Assembly: GCA_013360945.1 (NCBI GenBank)
Contig: JABWAQ010000018.1
Span: 1 to 42,343 of the forward strand
Reading direction: 5' to 3'
DNA length: 42,343 bases
DNA from: Candidatus Brocadia sp.
GTDB taxonomy: Bacteria; Planctomycetota; Brocadiia; Brocadiales; Brocadiaceae
Part shown: positions 33,179 through 41,693 of the stretch, in pieces
Layout: each line of letters begins with the position of its first letter
How positions within the stretch are numbered: position 1 is the first letter of the stretch
Notes under the pieces: generated by a model
What the model saw: the letters and a program-made list of their open reading frames with translations, nothing else
Databases searched by the model: none
What the model was told of the DNA's origin: nothing
Translations under genes and position numbers: made by a program

Positions 33179-33409
33179 ATGTTATCAGTTAAAGGTACTT
33201 ATAAGGATGGAAAGGTGATTATTCGGGAGGAGATAAAAACAGATAAACCGGTTAGCGTGATAGTCACTTTTTTGGAAGAGGTAAAGACGCCAACCGTAAG
33301 AAGACTTGACATAAACAAGTTCTCATTCCAAAAGGCCAGGAAACTATTGGAAAGTTATAAAGGGTCGTTAAGTGATGCGGTTATAGAAGATCGCAGGAGC
33401 GCTGTATGA
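33179..33409 (+). CDS. Small antitoxin-like protein paired with a PIN gene
   Basis: A 76-residue protein started by an ATG after GGGAGG. The N-terminal half (VKGTYKDGKVIIREEIKTDKP) is a short beta unit like DUF2281/AbrB-like antitoxins. The C-terminal part (FQKARKLLESYKGSLSDAVIEDRR) is a helical toxin-wrapping tail. The stop overlaps the PIN gene start as ATGA, the usual antitoxin-toxin coupling. It likely bound and repressed the operon together with the toxin. Confidence 0.75.
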   Translation: MLSVKGTYKDGKVIIREEIKTDKPVSVIVTFLEEVKTPTVRRLDINKFSFQKARKLLESYKGSLSDAVIEDRRSAV

Positions 33410-33831
33410 AGGCATTTCTGGATACTTCTTCCCTCATTAAGCTTTATCATCAGGAAGAAGGGGCTGATTTTGTTATGGATGCCCTTTCCAACGATGTCGA
33501 AGAAATACTCCTCTCAGAGCTTGCCGTTTTGGAATTCCGTTCAGCTCTATGAAAGAAGATAAGAGAAAAGGAGATAGAGGAGAGGGTTGCCATCGAAGTT
33601 ATTCAATGTTTCCAAAAAGACAGGGGTAACTTCCAATGGTTATTGTTGCAATCTGATATTGTCGAATCAGCCTCACACTTACTGATGAAATATGGTGGCC
33701 ACGGTTTAAGAACGTTAGATTCCCTGCAATTAGCAACAGCCTTAACTTTAAGGGAAGATAAATGTATTTTTCTTACTTTTGATAAGTTATTGCGGACTTT
33801 GTTTATAGAAGAACAGCTTAAAGTTTTATAA
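33406..33831 (+). pseudogene. PIN-domain toxin interrupted by one in-frame TGA
   Basis: The frame encodes a 141-codon VapC-like PIN protein. MKAFLDTSSLIKLYHQEEG holds the first acidic residue, SELAVLEFRSAL the second, and LRTLDSLQLATAL the third near the end, with FLTFDKLL following. A single TGA at 33550-33552, after 48 codons, splits it. The downstream frame is open and well conserved, so the change is recent (Trp or Arg codon). PIN toxins cut RNA. The product is probably inactive. Confidence 0.8.
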
Positions 33832-33870
33832 AGATTCGCTGTACGTTGAACAAAATTACCGTAAGCGATA

Positions 33871-33967
33871 TGGCGGGAGCGTGTGGGAATCGAACCCACC
33901 TATCCCGCCAGAAGCGGGACAGACCGGATTTGAAGTCCGTCGCCGACACCAGCCGACATGCACTCCC
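33871..33967 (-). tRNA. selC: tRNA-Sec (selenocysteine, anticodon TCA)
   Basis: The minus-strand sequence begins GGGAGTGC and ends GCTCCCGCCA with CCA encoded. A 6-bp D stem (GTCGGC/GTCGGC with wobbles) is followed by the anticodon loop CTTCAAA, giving TCA. A long variable arm (TCCCGC/GCGGGA) and a T arm GTGGGTTCGATTCCCAC complete it. The extended variable arm, six-pair D stem and TCA anticodon mark tRNA-Sec. The cell must therefore make selenoproteins, though no selA, selB or selD is in this window. Confidence 0.93.
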
Positions 33968-34009
33968 ATCCATATTTTATGGTAAGTTGGTTTAAAACGA
34001 GATATTATT

Positions 34010-34699
34010 TCAATGGGAAATATGAGTTTGCTCTATCTTGTATGAAGTTAACAAATCTTTAGGTGTTAAAACACCGGCAGAAAAGAGTGTTTTAAACGCT
34101 ACTTCTATCGTAAGATTCGTATCTGTAACAGCGTTTTCAGGAAGATATATTAAGAATCCCGTGGTTGGATTTGGTATCGTCGGGATAAATACGCATATTA
34201 ATTTTTTTTCATCATTATAATTTATATCACCGGTGACAAAACCAATTGATTTTACACCTTCTTTTGGGAAATCAACAAGAACCACACGCTTAAAAGACTG
34301 TTTGCCAGGCAAGCTTACTGCATGAATGATTTGTTTTACGGATGAGTAAATACTTTTGATAACAGGCGTTTTCGTTAAAAGGTTTTCAAAGTAATTAATA
34401 ATAGCTTTACCCACGAAGTTGGCGGCAAATATACCGATAAAATACAATGCGATGAATGTAAGGATAAGCCCGAAAAAGGTAATAATAAATTCGTCAAGTG
34501 ATGTCTTTGGTAGGGCAACACCGTAAAATTGTAATACTCTTTTGATAACGGGAGCAAGCGTGCCTCCAACGAAACTAAAGAGAAATTTTACAACAAAAAA
34601 AGTTACATAAACAGGCAGGATTAATAGTAAGCCTGTCAACATCCTTTTTCTGATGTCTTTTTTAAACTGAGTGAATACTCCGTGCTTATTATCTTCCAT
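34010..34699 (-). CDS. DUF502 family inner-membrane protein
   Basis: A 229-residue membrane protein with an N-terminal cytoplasmic segment, two hydrophobic regions (MLTGLLLILPVYVTFFVVKF and FIITFFGLILTFIALYFIGIF) and a C-terminal soluble beta domain. The soluble part has the DUF502 motifs TPVIKSIYSSVKQI, VVLVDFPKEGVKSIGFVTG and CVFIPTIPNPTTGFLIYLPE. Function is unknown. It lies 15 bp after ispH-ubiA on the same strand and ends about 40 bp before tRNA-Sec, so it may be in that operon. Confidence 0.88.
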   Translation of the reverse strand: MEDNKHGVFTQFKKDIRKRMLTGLLLILPVYVTFFVVKFLFSFVGGTLAPVIKRVLQFYGVALPKTSLDEFIITFFGLILTFIALYFIGIFAANFVGKAIINYFENLLTKTPVIKSIYSSVKQIIHAVSLPGKQSFKRVVLVDFPKEGVKSIGFVTGDINYNDEKKLICVFIPTIPNPTTGFLIYLPENAVTDTNLTIEVAFKTLFSAGVLTPKDLLTSYKIEQTHISH

Positions 34700-34714
34700 A
34701 AAGTTACCGATGAT

Positions 34715-36457
34715 TTAAAAATGACTTGATTTCCAAACAAAGGCCATAATACCGGCAAATATAAAATTGAAATCGGCTATAGTTTCGAGCAATAAACCTT
34801 CAGATACAATGCGCTTCTGAAACAGGTATTGATAACCACCCGCATAAGCAACGCAGGGGAGCAAATAATATCCCACCGGAGTTGTCCATCCAAGGAGCGG
34901 ACTCAGAAATAATAAAACGGCAATTGATGCGGTAACTATGAAAAGGATCGTCTTTGTTCGTTCTTTTCCAATAGCAATGGGAATCGTTTCTTTTCCCAAA
35001 ATACGGTCACCCTGGATATCCCGTATGTCAAGTACAGCTGCCCTGATAAATGCGAGGCTAAATGGAAAAGCAATGGCAATGACAAGCGACGGTATAAAGT
35101 TTTTTTCCGCTCCGAGGAAAGGTATTAATGCCGTACTGACAGCCCACGCGATACTATAAAAGATTTCTTTCGAGCCGGGTATTTGTTCGAGGCTTCTATA
35201 CCTGATGATGCGAGACAGGCTTTTGGGTATTATTTCCAATCGATAAAAAATACCGAAGAGACTGGCAAGAAAAATGCAGAAAAAAATGGACTTGCTCAAA
35301 ACAAACCCTAAAATAAAGGATGCTACCGCTCCCGTAATACCAAGACCGACAAAGAGGGTTTGTTTTCTTTCATAAAATTTTGCCCGTGCGGGTTCGTTGA
35401 GCGCCACGGCCTCTTTGTTGGCGAAATGATTCAGCACCTGCATGGAAAATATGAATAGCGCGGCAATCAAACAAAAGCTTAATCGGGGCTGAATATCAAG
35501 TAATACGGCGCTTGCATAACTTAAACTCGCTGCACCTATTCCTACATACGTACAACTTCCGATGAAGAAACTGGCAATGCCTTTTAAACCAAATAAAAGC
35601 CTCCCGTACCTGCCAACCTTGTGTGAATGCACCTTTTCGACGACCCTTTTGATCATCCAGTTTGGGGTAGAAGCGCCAGCAGTTACGCCAATGGTATCAT
35701 ACTCTTTAAGCTTGTTAATGTCCAACTCAGCGTCAGTTTCAACGTGAAAGGTCGGCGTCCCCTGAGATTCGCATATCTTCACAAGCCGGGTAGTATTGGC
35801 GCTGCCTTTTCCGCCAACAACAATCATGGCATCCACAGATCTGCTGAGACTGATGACTTCGTCCTGGCGTTTGTAAGTAGAACTGCAAATAGTTTCAAAC
35901 GATTCGCAGTTTGAATACCGCTTTTTAAGCCTCTGGATAGCCTCCTTAAACATACGCCTATCTTGCGTTGTTTGAGCTACAATACACACTTTGTCCATCG
36001 GGGGAAGCTGTTCTATTTCTTCCAATTCCTCCACAACGTGTCCTTTGCCTTCCGCATACCCTAATAAACCTATAACCTCTGCGTGTCCCTTATCACCAAC
36101 GATTATGGTTGAGTATCCTTGTGCGGCATATTTTTTGATGATAGACTGAACCCTCATTACGTGAGGACACGTGGCATCGCAGACTTTTGCGCCCATACTC
36201 TCAATCTCATTTCGGCGGGACGGCGTAATACCATGCGCCCTGATAACGACGGTGCTCTTAGAAAGGTCGGTTTGTCCATTAACGACATGGATCCCGCGCT
36301 TTTCTAAATATTCAAGTACCTGCGGATTGTGAATCAGCGGCCCATCGGTGTATACTTTACTATGCTCGTTTTTTTCATTTGCGGCATCCAAAAGGATGTC
36401 CATTGCCCGCCGGACACCCATGCAAAATCCTGCTGTTTTAGCAACTTTTACTTTCAA
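34715..36457 (-). CDS. ispH: Fusion of IspH (HMBPP reductase) with a UbiA-type prenyltransferase
   Basis: Residues 1-280 are a full IspH, which reduces HMBPP to IPP and DMAPP at the end of the MEP pathway. Its three cluster cysteines are Cys12 (FCMGVRRA), Cys97 (DATCPHV) and Cys191 (ICSSTYKRQDE). Residues 285-580 form a nine-helix UbiA-like domain. The second Asp motif is kept (DIRDIQGDRILGKE, Asp477/480/484). The first is degenerate (NHFANKEA in place of NDxxDxxxD, about 343-350). No stop or frame change lies between the halves. A single polypeptide joining isoprenoid supply with a prenyltransferase is unusual. Whether the second half is catalytic is uncertain. Confidence 0.9.
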   Translation of the reverse strand: MKVKVAKTAGFCMGVRRAMDILLDAANEKNEHSKVYTDGPLIHNPQVLEYLEKRGIHVVNGQTDLSKSTVVIRAHGITPSRRNEIESMGAKVCDATCPHVMRVQSIIKKYAAQGYSTIIVGDKGHAEVIGLLGYAEGKGHVVEELEEIEQLPPMDKVCIVAQTTQDRRMFKEAIQRLKKRYSNCESFETICSSTYKRQDEVISLSRSVDAMIVVGGKGSANTTRLVKICESQGTPTFHVETDAELDINKLKEYDTIGVTAGASTPNWMIKRVVEKVHSHKVGRYGRLLFGLKGIASFFIGSCTYVGIGAASLSYASAVLLDIQPRLSFCLIAALFIFSMQVLNHFANKEAVALNEPARAKFYERKQTLFVGLGITGAVASFILGFVLSKSIFFCIFLASLFGIFYRLEIIPKSLSRIIRYRSLEQIPGSKEIFYSIAWAVSTALIPFLGAEKNFIPSLVIAIAFPFSLAFIRAAVLDIRDIQGDRILGKETIPIAIGKERTKTILFIVTASIAVLLFLSPLLGWTTPVGYYLLPCVAYAGGYQYLFQKRIVSEGLLLETIADFNFIFAGIMAFVWKSSHF

Positions 36458-36847
36458 TATTTTACCTCTGATTATTTACCCTGAAAGACAAAAAGAGATG
36501 AACTGTCGTTTGTCCATGAAAACAACTAACTTGAGATACTACGGCCGTTTTAAATACGAAGGAAACTATTTGGTTATGGTTTGTCATGCCCCGCTTCAGG
36601 AGTGCCTCTGTATTATAATCTATGGAAAAGGAAATATCTTCCTTATAATTTGCGGCTAATTCTATCAGTTACCATGAGGGATGTCAACATTTTAATATTA
36701 CAGAAAGTACTGACTGGGAGGGTTTTTACTTGCTATATAACTATCGGTTTTTATAATAATAAAATCATAAAAGATAAATTTTGTTTTCCGTGAGATTCTT
36801 CGTTAAACTTTCGCGTGAATTGTCTTTTTTCGCACAATTCTTACTCC
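36458..36847. other. Non-coding region between ispH-ubiA and the glycosyltransferase
   Basis: No gene is supported in these 390 bp. It holds the likely promoter region of the minus-strand ispH fusion and a plus-strand promoter for the glycosyltransferase, listed separately. A 70-codon ORF at 36581-36793 lacks any recognisable feature. Confidence 0.6.
36730..36757 (+). promoter_or_regulatory. Possible promoter of the glycosyltransferase-hemW-efp block
   Basis: TTGCTA at 36730-36735, a 16-bp spacer and a perfect TATAAT at 36752-36757 stand about 90 bp before the ATG at 36848. The -35 is only a 4/6 match. Confidence 0.4.
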
Positions 36848-37612
36848 ATGATACCTAACCGTCTGAACAAAAGTAAGATCCTTGTTGCCATACCAGTCTT
36901 CAATGAAGTTGATGTATATACCATCATTCAAAGGGTCAAAAGCTTTTCTCTCGATATCCTCGTTATAGATGACGGTTCGACCAATCATCTTCGTGAGGAA
37001 TTAATAGACGCCGGGAATGTTCGTATAATTGTGCATTCAAGAAATCTTGGATACGGCAAGTCAATCATAAATGCATTCATGTATGCAATCAAGAAAAAAT
37101 ATGACTATCTATTAACGATTGATGGCGACGGACAACATGAACCCGAAGATATTGCACTCTTCTTGACAGAAATTCCATTTTGTGACTATGACGTCTTGTC
37201 AGGATCACGGTATTTTTTCCCTGTAATGGCAGGCAAAGATGTGCCGATGGAGCGATTTCTTATTAATAAAGAAATTACAAGCATCTTAAATCGTATAACA
37301 AATTTTGGTTTAACAGATTCGTTCTGCGGTTTTAAGGCGTATAGGGTCGAAAGGTTGAAGGTGTTTCATCTGACTGAGTATGGATATGGTATGCCGTTGC
37401 AACTGTGGATGCAGGCATGGAAGACAGGATTGCGGGTAAGAGAAATACCCGTTAAACTAATTTATAAAGACCTCACAAAGCATTTTAAAGGTATATTGGA
37501 AGACCCGAATATAAGGTTACAGTATTATAAAAATATTATACGAAAAGAACTTACAAACGCCGGACAAAATATGGTAGTTGGGTACAGAACAAAAAAGGCA
37601 GTAAGATATTAA
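36848..37612 (+). CDS. Family 2 glycosyltransferase
   Basis: A GT-A fold glycosyltransferase of about 254 residues, similar to polyprenol-phosphate sugar transferases. The start is followed by ILVAIPVFNE, the nucleotide-sugar strand, then DILVIDDGSTNHLREEL, the NLGYGKSIINAFMYA segment and the metal site TIDGDGQHEPEDI. FGLTDSFCGFKAYR is the acceptor-side motif. No C-terminal membrane helices are present. A GTG at 36815 would add 11 residues; I prefer ATG 36848 because homology begins right after it, though neither has a clear ribosome site. It is followed by hemW. Confidence 0.85.
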   Translation: MIPNRLNKSKILVAIPVFNEVDVYTIIQRVKSFSLDILVIDDGSTNHLREELIDAGNVRIIVHSRNLGYGKSIINAFMYAIKKKYDYLLTIDGDGQHEPEDIALFLTEIPFCDYDVLSGSRYFFPVMAGKDVPMERFLINKEITSILNRITNFGLTDSFCGFKAYRVERLKVFHLTEYGYGMPLQLWMQAWKTGLRVREIPVKLIYKDLTKHFKGILEDPNIRLQYYKNIIRKELTNAGQNMVVGYRTKKAVRY

Positions 37613-37638
37613 CACAATTTGAGTTTTTAAAGTATGCA

Positions 37639-38781
37639 ATGACAGTAAAGAGAGAAGCACTCCCCAATGCCCTGTATGTGCATATCCCATTTTGTGCAAG
37701 GAAATGTAATTACTGCGATTTCAATTCTAGTGTCTCGGAAACTAAAATAATTGACCGCTATCTTGATGCCCTTGAAAAGGAATTACGTGCTTTACAATGG
37801 CAATATACATTTAAAACGGTTTATATAGGGGGAGGAACGCCCAGCATATTAACTGAAACGCAGTTGGAAAAATTACTCCATAGTGTTGTCCGGTACATTC
37901 CATGTTTTGAAATACAGGAGTACACCGTTGAAGTGAATCCCGGCACACTCACCGGAAACAAGGTTACATTGTTAAAAGAATATTTTGTGAACCGCATCAG
38001 TTTGGGCGTTCAGTCGTTTCAAGATAGCCAATTAAAGCTTCTCGGGCGTATTCACTCCGGCAATGATGCGAGAAATGCCTTTGCTTTGTTGAGAAAGAAC
38101 GGTTTTAAGAACATTAATATTGATTTCATATTTGGGTGCCCGGAACAATCTCTCAGCAGCTGGGAAAAAGATTTAAGAATTTTAGTCGAGTTGAATCCTG
38201 AACACATATCGACGTATGCCCTCACATATGAAGATGGGACATCGCTTACGGCGGATTTAAAGAATGAGGTTATCTATAGACTGGACGAATCTGCTGAATT
38301 AGAGATGTATAAAACAGCCATACGCTATTTGACAAGTAATGGCTATAATCACTATGAGATTTCAAATTTTGCAAAAGATGGTTATGAATGTTCCCACAAT
38401 TACGTTTATTGGAAGAACCTGGGGTATGTGGGTGTGGGGGCAGGCGCTTATTCTTTTATTGATGGTGCAAGGACTTCGAATGTAAGAGATGTGTTTACTT
38501 ATATCGATGGAATAACGGAAAACAAAAATATAAAGACTTTCCGTGAATGTTTGCAGCAAGACCAATTTGCGTCAGAAACAATGATTATGTCCTTGCGGCT
38601 GCGTCAGGGTATATCGGGCGCCGATTTTTGCAAACGGTTTGGTTATAAGATAGAAGAACAATTTGGAGATCAAATAGAGAAATTAATAAAAGATGGATTC
38701 GTGAGTTATGAGAACGAAAGGTTGAAACTCACGGAAAAAGGTTTGTTTATTGCAGACACAATAATGATGGAATTTGTATAA
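37639..38781 (+). CDS. hemW: HemW, radical-SAM haem chaperone
   Basis: The 380-residue protein has the radical-SAM site CARKCNYCDFNSS near residue 19 with the CxxxCxxC cysteines. Next come YIGGGTPSIL, ISLGVQSFQDSQLKLLGRIH, NINIDFIFGCPEQSL, YEISNFAKDGYECSHN and the C-terminal HemW_C-like part (LRQGISGADFCKRFG). HemW inserts haem into respiratory proteins and is often mistaken for HemN, which has additional cysteines absent here. Given the many cytochromes of anammox bacteria, haem delivery is important. It is 26 bp after the glycosyltransferase. Confidence 0.92.
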   Translation: MTVKREALPNALYVHIPFCARKCNYCDFNSSVSETKIIDRYLDALEKELRALQWQYTFKTVYIGGGTPSILTETQLEKLLHSVVRYIPCFEIQEYTVEVNPGTLTGNKVTLLKEYFVNRISLGVQSFQDSQLKLLGRIHSGNDARNAFALLRKNGFKNINIDFIFGCPEQSLSSWEKDLRILVELNPEHISTYALTYEDGTSLTADLKNEVIYRLDESAELEMYKTAIRYLTSNGYNHYEISNFAKDGYECSHNYVYWKNLGYVGVGAGAYSFIDGARTSNVRDVFTYIDGITENKNIKTFRECLQQDQFASETMIMSLRLRQGISGADFCKRFGYKIEEQFGDQIEKLIKDGFVSYENERLKLTEKGLFIADTIMMEFV

Positions 38782-38819
38782 GATGTGCTTTTTGTTAATT
38801 TTATTGAGGAGTTATTAAA

Positions 38820-39377
38820 TTGGTAAGCGCTACAGAGATTAAGAGGGGTACCGTAATAAAGATGGACGGTGAATTATATTTAGTAGTTGATTATCAACAT
38901 GTAACCCCGGGAAACTGGCGTGGTATGGTTCAGGCAAAGCTGAAGAGCCTGAAACAGGGAAGTGTGGTTCAAAAACGGTTCCGGTCTACTGATAAATTGG
39001 AAGATGTATTCTTAGACCATCGCGTGATGGAGTATCTTTATAAGGATGGAGACAATTATTGCTTTATGGATACTGAAAATTACGAGCAAGTTTTATTGCC
39101 GAAGGAGGCGATCGAAGACGCCATCCCTTACATGACCTTAAACAGTCAGGCAAAGATAGCCTTTTACGAGGGTAAGGCGATATCAGTGGAATTACCGTCT
39201 TCTGTGGTTTTAAAAATTGTAGAAACAGACCCGGGCATGAAAGGAGATACGGTAGTGAATGTTTATAAACCTGCGAAACTGGAGACGGGACTCGTGGTAA
39301 AAGTTCCTCTATTCATTAACAACGGTGAAGTAATTAAGGTCGATACAAGGACGGGGGAGTTCCTTGGAAGGGAGTAG
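38820..39377 (+). CDS. efp: Elongation factor P
   Basis: This 185-residue EF-P binds the ribosome between the P and E sites and rescues stalling at polyproline stretches. All three OB-like domains are present (VSATEIKRGTVIKMDGELY, ETDPGMKGDTV, GLVVKVPLFINNGEVIKVDTRTG). The start is TTG at 38820 with GAGGAG 8 nt upstream. In the tip loop (HVTPGNWRGMVQAKLK) the position of the modified Lys34 of E. coli is occupied by Asn32. No EpmA, EpmB or EarP is in the window. It starts 38 bp after hemW. Confidence 0.95.
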   Translation: MVSATEIKRGTVIKMDGELYLVVDYQHVTPGNWRGMVQAKLKSLKQGSVVQKRFRSTDKLEDVFLDHRVMEYLYKDGDNYCFMDTENYEQVLLPKEAIEDAIPYMTLNSQAKIAFYEGKAISVELPSSVVLKIVETDPGMKGDTVVNVYKPAKLETGLVVKVPLFINNGEVIKVDTRTGEFLGRE

Positions 39378-39396
39378 ACATTGGACATTGGAAGCC

Positions 39397-39428
39397 AGCA
39401 GTTGACGGCAGGCAATCTGCCAACTGCT
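39397..39428 (+). terminator. Hairpin downstream of efp
   Basis: AGCAGTTG(ACG)GCAG, loop GCAAT, CTGCCAACTGCT: about 12 paired bases with a small bulge, 20 bp after the efp stop. No long T-run follows, so it may be a weak terminator or an RNA stabiliser. Confidence 0.4.
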
Positions 39429-39602
39429 TATTGCTTTGCAGGAGATAAGAAACCTTCATACTTCGGGATTCCATGTTCGGTATTGATTATTCTTTTTTTA
39501 TGCATTTCTTCGTGTCTTAGGAGTTTTGTGTGAGAAAACAAGAAGGCTTTCTTTTCCTATTCATTCGGGGTAAAGTTATATAATAAAGGATTAAGGCTTG
39601 AT

Positions 39603-40586
39603 ATGCGCATAGAAGAATCTATTAAGGCCTATGGTGCAAAGATAAATGAATTGTTACAGGAACTCATCCCACCCGATAGAAAAGATTACCTGAGTGAGCC
39701 TATATGGCATCACATGCGGACGGGAGGAAAAAGGGTGAGGCCGGCACTCTGCCTGATTACCTGTGAGGCATTGGGGGGAAACCCCAGTGATGCAATACCT
39801 TTTGCCCTCGCTGTGGAGGCCATGCACAATATGTTCCTCCTCCACGATGACATTGAGGACGGCGATACGATAAGGCGCGATCAGCCCACGGTATGGGTGA
39901 AATACGGCACAGCCAATGCGATTAATGCCGGAGATTATCTTCTTGCATGTGCCTATAAAATTACATTAGCAAGTCCAGTCTCATTAGAAAAGAAGATACA
40001 ATTATTACAGGTACTTACCTCTACCTACGAAAAGACGGTGGAAGGCCAGGCGCTCGACATCAACGCAAGGGCTGCGGAAGATTTTTCAGTCGATAAATAT
40101 ATGAAGATGGTAGAGCTTAAGACAGGATACTATCTGGCGTGTGGAATGGTTGGTGGAGCTATTGTATCGGGTATCTCTGAACAGGTTATAGAAAAGATAT
40201 GGACGTTGGGAAAGACCATGGGACCGGCATTTCAGATCCGTGATGATTTAATCGATTTAACACACGGCAAGGGACGCGGGGGGGTGATCGGTTCCGATGT
40301 GAAGGAAGGCAAGGCAAGTTTTTTATATTCACATGCATTGCAGGTCGCTTGCGCTGAGGATAAAAAACGTCTGCGCGAGATTATGTTAAAATCCAGGGAC
40401 GAAACCACGGACAACGACATACAATGGGTGCTGGATGTATACAAAAAATATAATGCCATGCAATATGCCCAGGAGTATGCGGAAAATCTGGTAAAACAGG
40501 CTTATACAACGATTGACGAGATTCCCGTCGAAGACAAAACGGTATTTAAAGAAATTGCATTTTTCATGACTCAGCGGATGTCTTAA
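39603..40586 (+). CDS. Polyprenyl diphosphate synthase (FPP/GGPP-type)
   Basis: A 327-residue all-helical isoprenyl synthase. It condenses DMAPP-derived primers with IPP in the cytoplasm. The GGKRVRPALCL motif precedes the first Asp-rich site LLHDDIEDGD (about 79-88). The second is FQIRDDLIDL (near 210), with KTGYYLACGM and KEGKASFLYSHAL in between and after. The family is clear. Product chain length is set by residues before the first motif and is not called. The gene lies some 3.1 kb from the ispH-ubiA fusion, making this a loose isoprenoid neighbourhood. Confidence 0.9.
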   Translation: MRIEESIKAYGAKINELLQELIPPDRKDYLSEPIWHHMRTGGKRVRPALCLITCEALGGNPSDAIPFALAVEAMHNMFLLHDDIEDGDTIRRDQPTVWVKYGTANAINAGDYLLACAYKITLASPVSLEKKIQLLQVLTSTYEKTVEGQALDINARAAEDFSVDKYMKMVELKTGYYLACGMVGGAIVSGISEQVIEKIWTLGKTMGPAFQIRDDLIDLTHGKGRGGVIGSDVKEGKASFLYSHALQVACAEDKKRLREIMLKSRDETTDNDIQWVLDVYKKYNAMQYAQEYAENLVKQAYTTIDEIPVEDKTVFKEIAFFMTQRMS

Positions 40587-40715
40587 TAAAGACCTTCTGA
40601 TTTCTTTGTTATTTTTCAGAGGTGGTTAATTTGGTTGCGGCTACTCCGCACATAAAATTGTGTGTTCATTCTTGATTCATTAATTACTACTGTTATTTTG
40701 GAGAAGATCAAAAAA

Positions 40716-41453
40716 ATGGGAATAATAGGAAGAAACTTACCGGCAATAGCGATTGCCGTCGTTGTTATATTTTTATCCTTATGTGGTTGCACTAAAAAAG
40801 AGACATCAGAAAATAGTGGGGCCGTGAACAAAGAGGCGATGAGCGGCGAAGACTCTGATACCCAGGAGATTAAGAAAGAAGTTTTATTACCTGAAAATAT
40901 GACGGCTACGGAATATTATAACTACGGGTTGGAAAGCATCAAAAAGAGCGGATTCGACGAAGCGATTGCGGCATGGGAAAAGGCGCTGAAGCTTGAACCA
41001 ACGATGGTAAGCGTTTACGAAAAGCTCGGAAAGGCATATTATACTCAAGGGAGATTTGACAAGGCTGGCGAAATATACCGGAAAGAACTGGCATTGAAAC
41101 CCGATGATCCCATGATATACTATAGTTTGGGTGTTGTTTATCGTATGAATGAACAATTCGAAGATGCGGTTCAGATGCAGATGAAAGCCCTGTCTTTAAA
41201 TCCCAATCTTGCCAATGCTTACAATGAACTTGGGTTAACATATTGCAAACAGAAAAAATTGGATGAGGCTATAGATGCCCACAAAAAGGCCTTGGAACTG
41301 GACCCTAAACTGGGAACAGCACATAATTATCTTGGTGTCGTCTATTTGTTAAAAGGGATGAGCGCTGAAGCAGAGGAAGAATTCAACCAATTCAAGAAGT
41401 ATGAGGCAGGCAAAAGTATGTATCCTCCTCATGGGGCGCCTTCTTCACATTGA
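40716..41453 (+). CDS. TPR-repeat lipoprotein
   Basis: From the ATG at 40716 (GGAG 12 nt upstream) there is a lipoprotein signal, IAIAVVVIFLSLCGC, with the acylated Cys in LCGC. A short Glu/Ser-rich linker follows. Then come about four to five TPR units: AIAAWEKALKLEPTMVSVYE, KAGEIYRKELALKPDDPMIYYSLG, AVQMQMKALSLNPNLANAYNELG and AIDAHKKALELDPKLGTAHNYLG. It should be anchored in a membrane and act as a protein-binding scaffold. The frame extends upstream to 40662, but that adds residues before the signal. Partner unknown. Confidence 0.85.
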   Translation: MGIIGRNLPAIAIAVVVIFLSLCGCTKKETSENSGAVNKEAMSGEDSDTQEIKKEVLLPENMTATEYYNYGLESIKKSGFDEAIAAWEKALKLEPTMVSVYEKLGKAYYTQGRFDKAGEIYRKELALKPDDPMIYYSLGVVYRMNEQFEDAVQMQMKALSLNPNLANAYNELGLTYCKQKKLDEAIDAHKKALELDPKLGTAHNYLGVVYLLKGMSAEAEEEFNQFKKYEAGKSMYPPHGAPSSH

Positions 41454-41511
41454 GAGATTTGAAATAGTCGAATGCGAAAAGTTGGATAAACGTATTTTAT
41501 TAAAAATGATC

Positions 41512-41549
41512 GTGGGTAGGGTGGACTTCTTTGATTCACCCTACCCCAC
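41512..41549 (+). terminator. GC-rich hairpin after the TPR lipoprotein gene
   Basis: GTGGGTAGGGTG and CACCCTACCCCAC pair over 12-13 bases around a 13-nt loop, about 60 bp after the lipoprotein stop. No T-run follows, so either a Rho-independent-like terminator without a tract or an intergenic palindrome is possible. Confidence 0.45.
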
Positions 41550-41693
41550 TATAAGCGACATAAATAAGTTGACGTGTTTATCGCAGGGCGACTCTTAGGG
41601 TTGCCTCCAGCAAGGCTCTTTGTGAGTTCAGCCGAACGGCTAAGGCCTTGTCCTGCGTCAATTTGTTTTTTTTCAGTTTATTATATGTTGCAC

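Noticed and set aside
33550..33552. TGA in the PIN gene as a selenocysteine codon
   Set aside because: PIN toxins are not known selenoproteins, no Cys homologue is expected at this place, and I saw no clear stable hairpin just after the TGA. A nonsense mutation is simpler.
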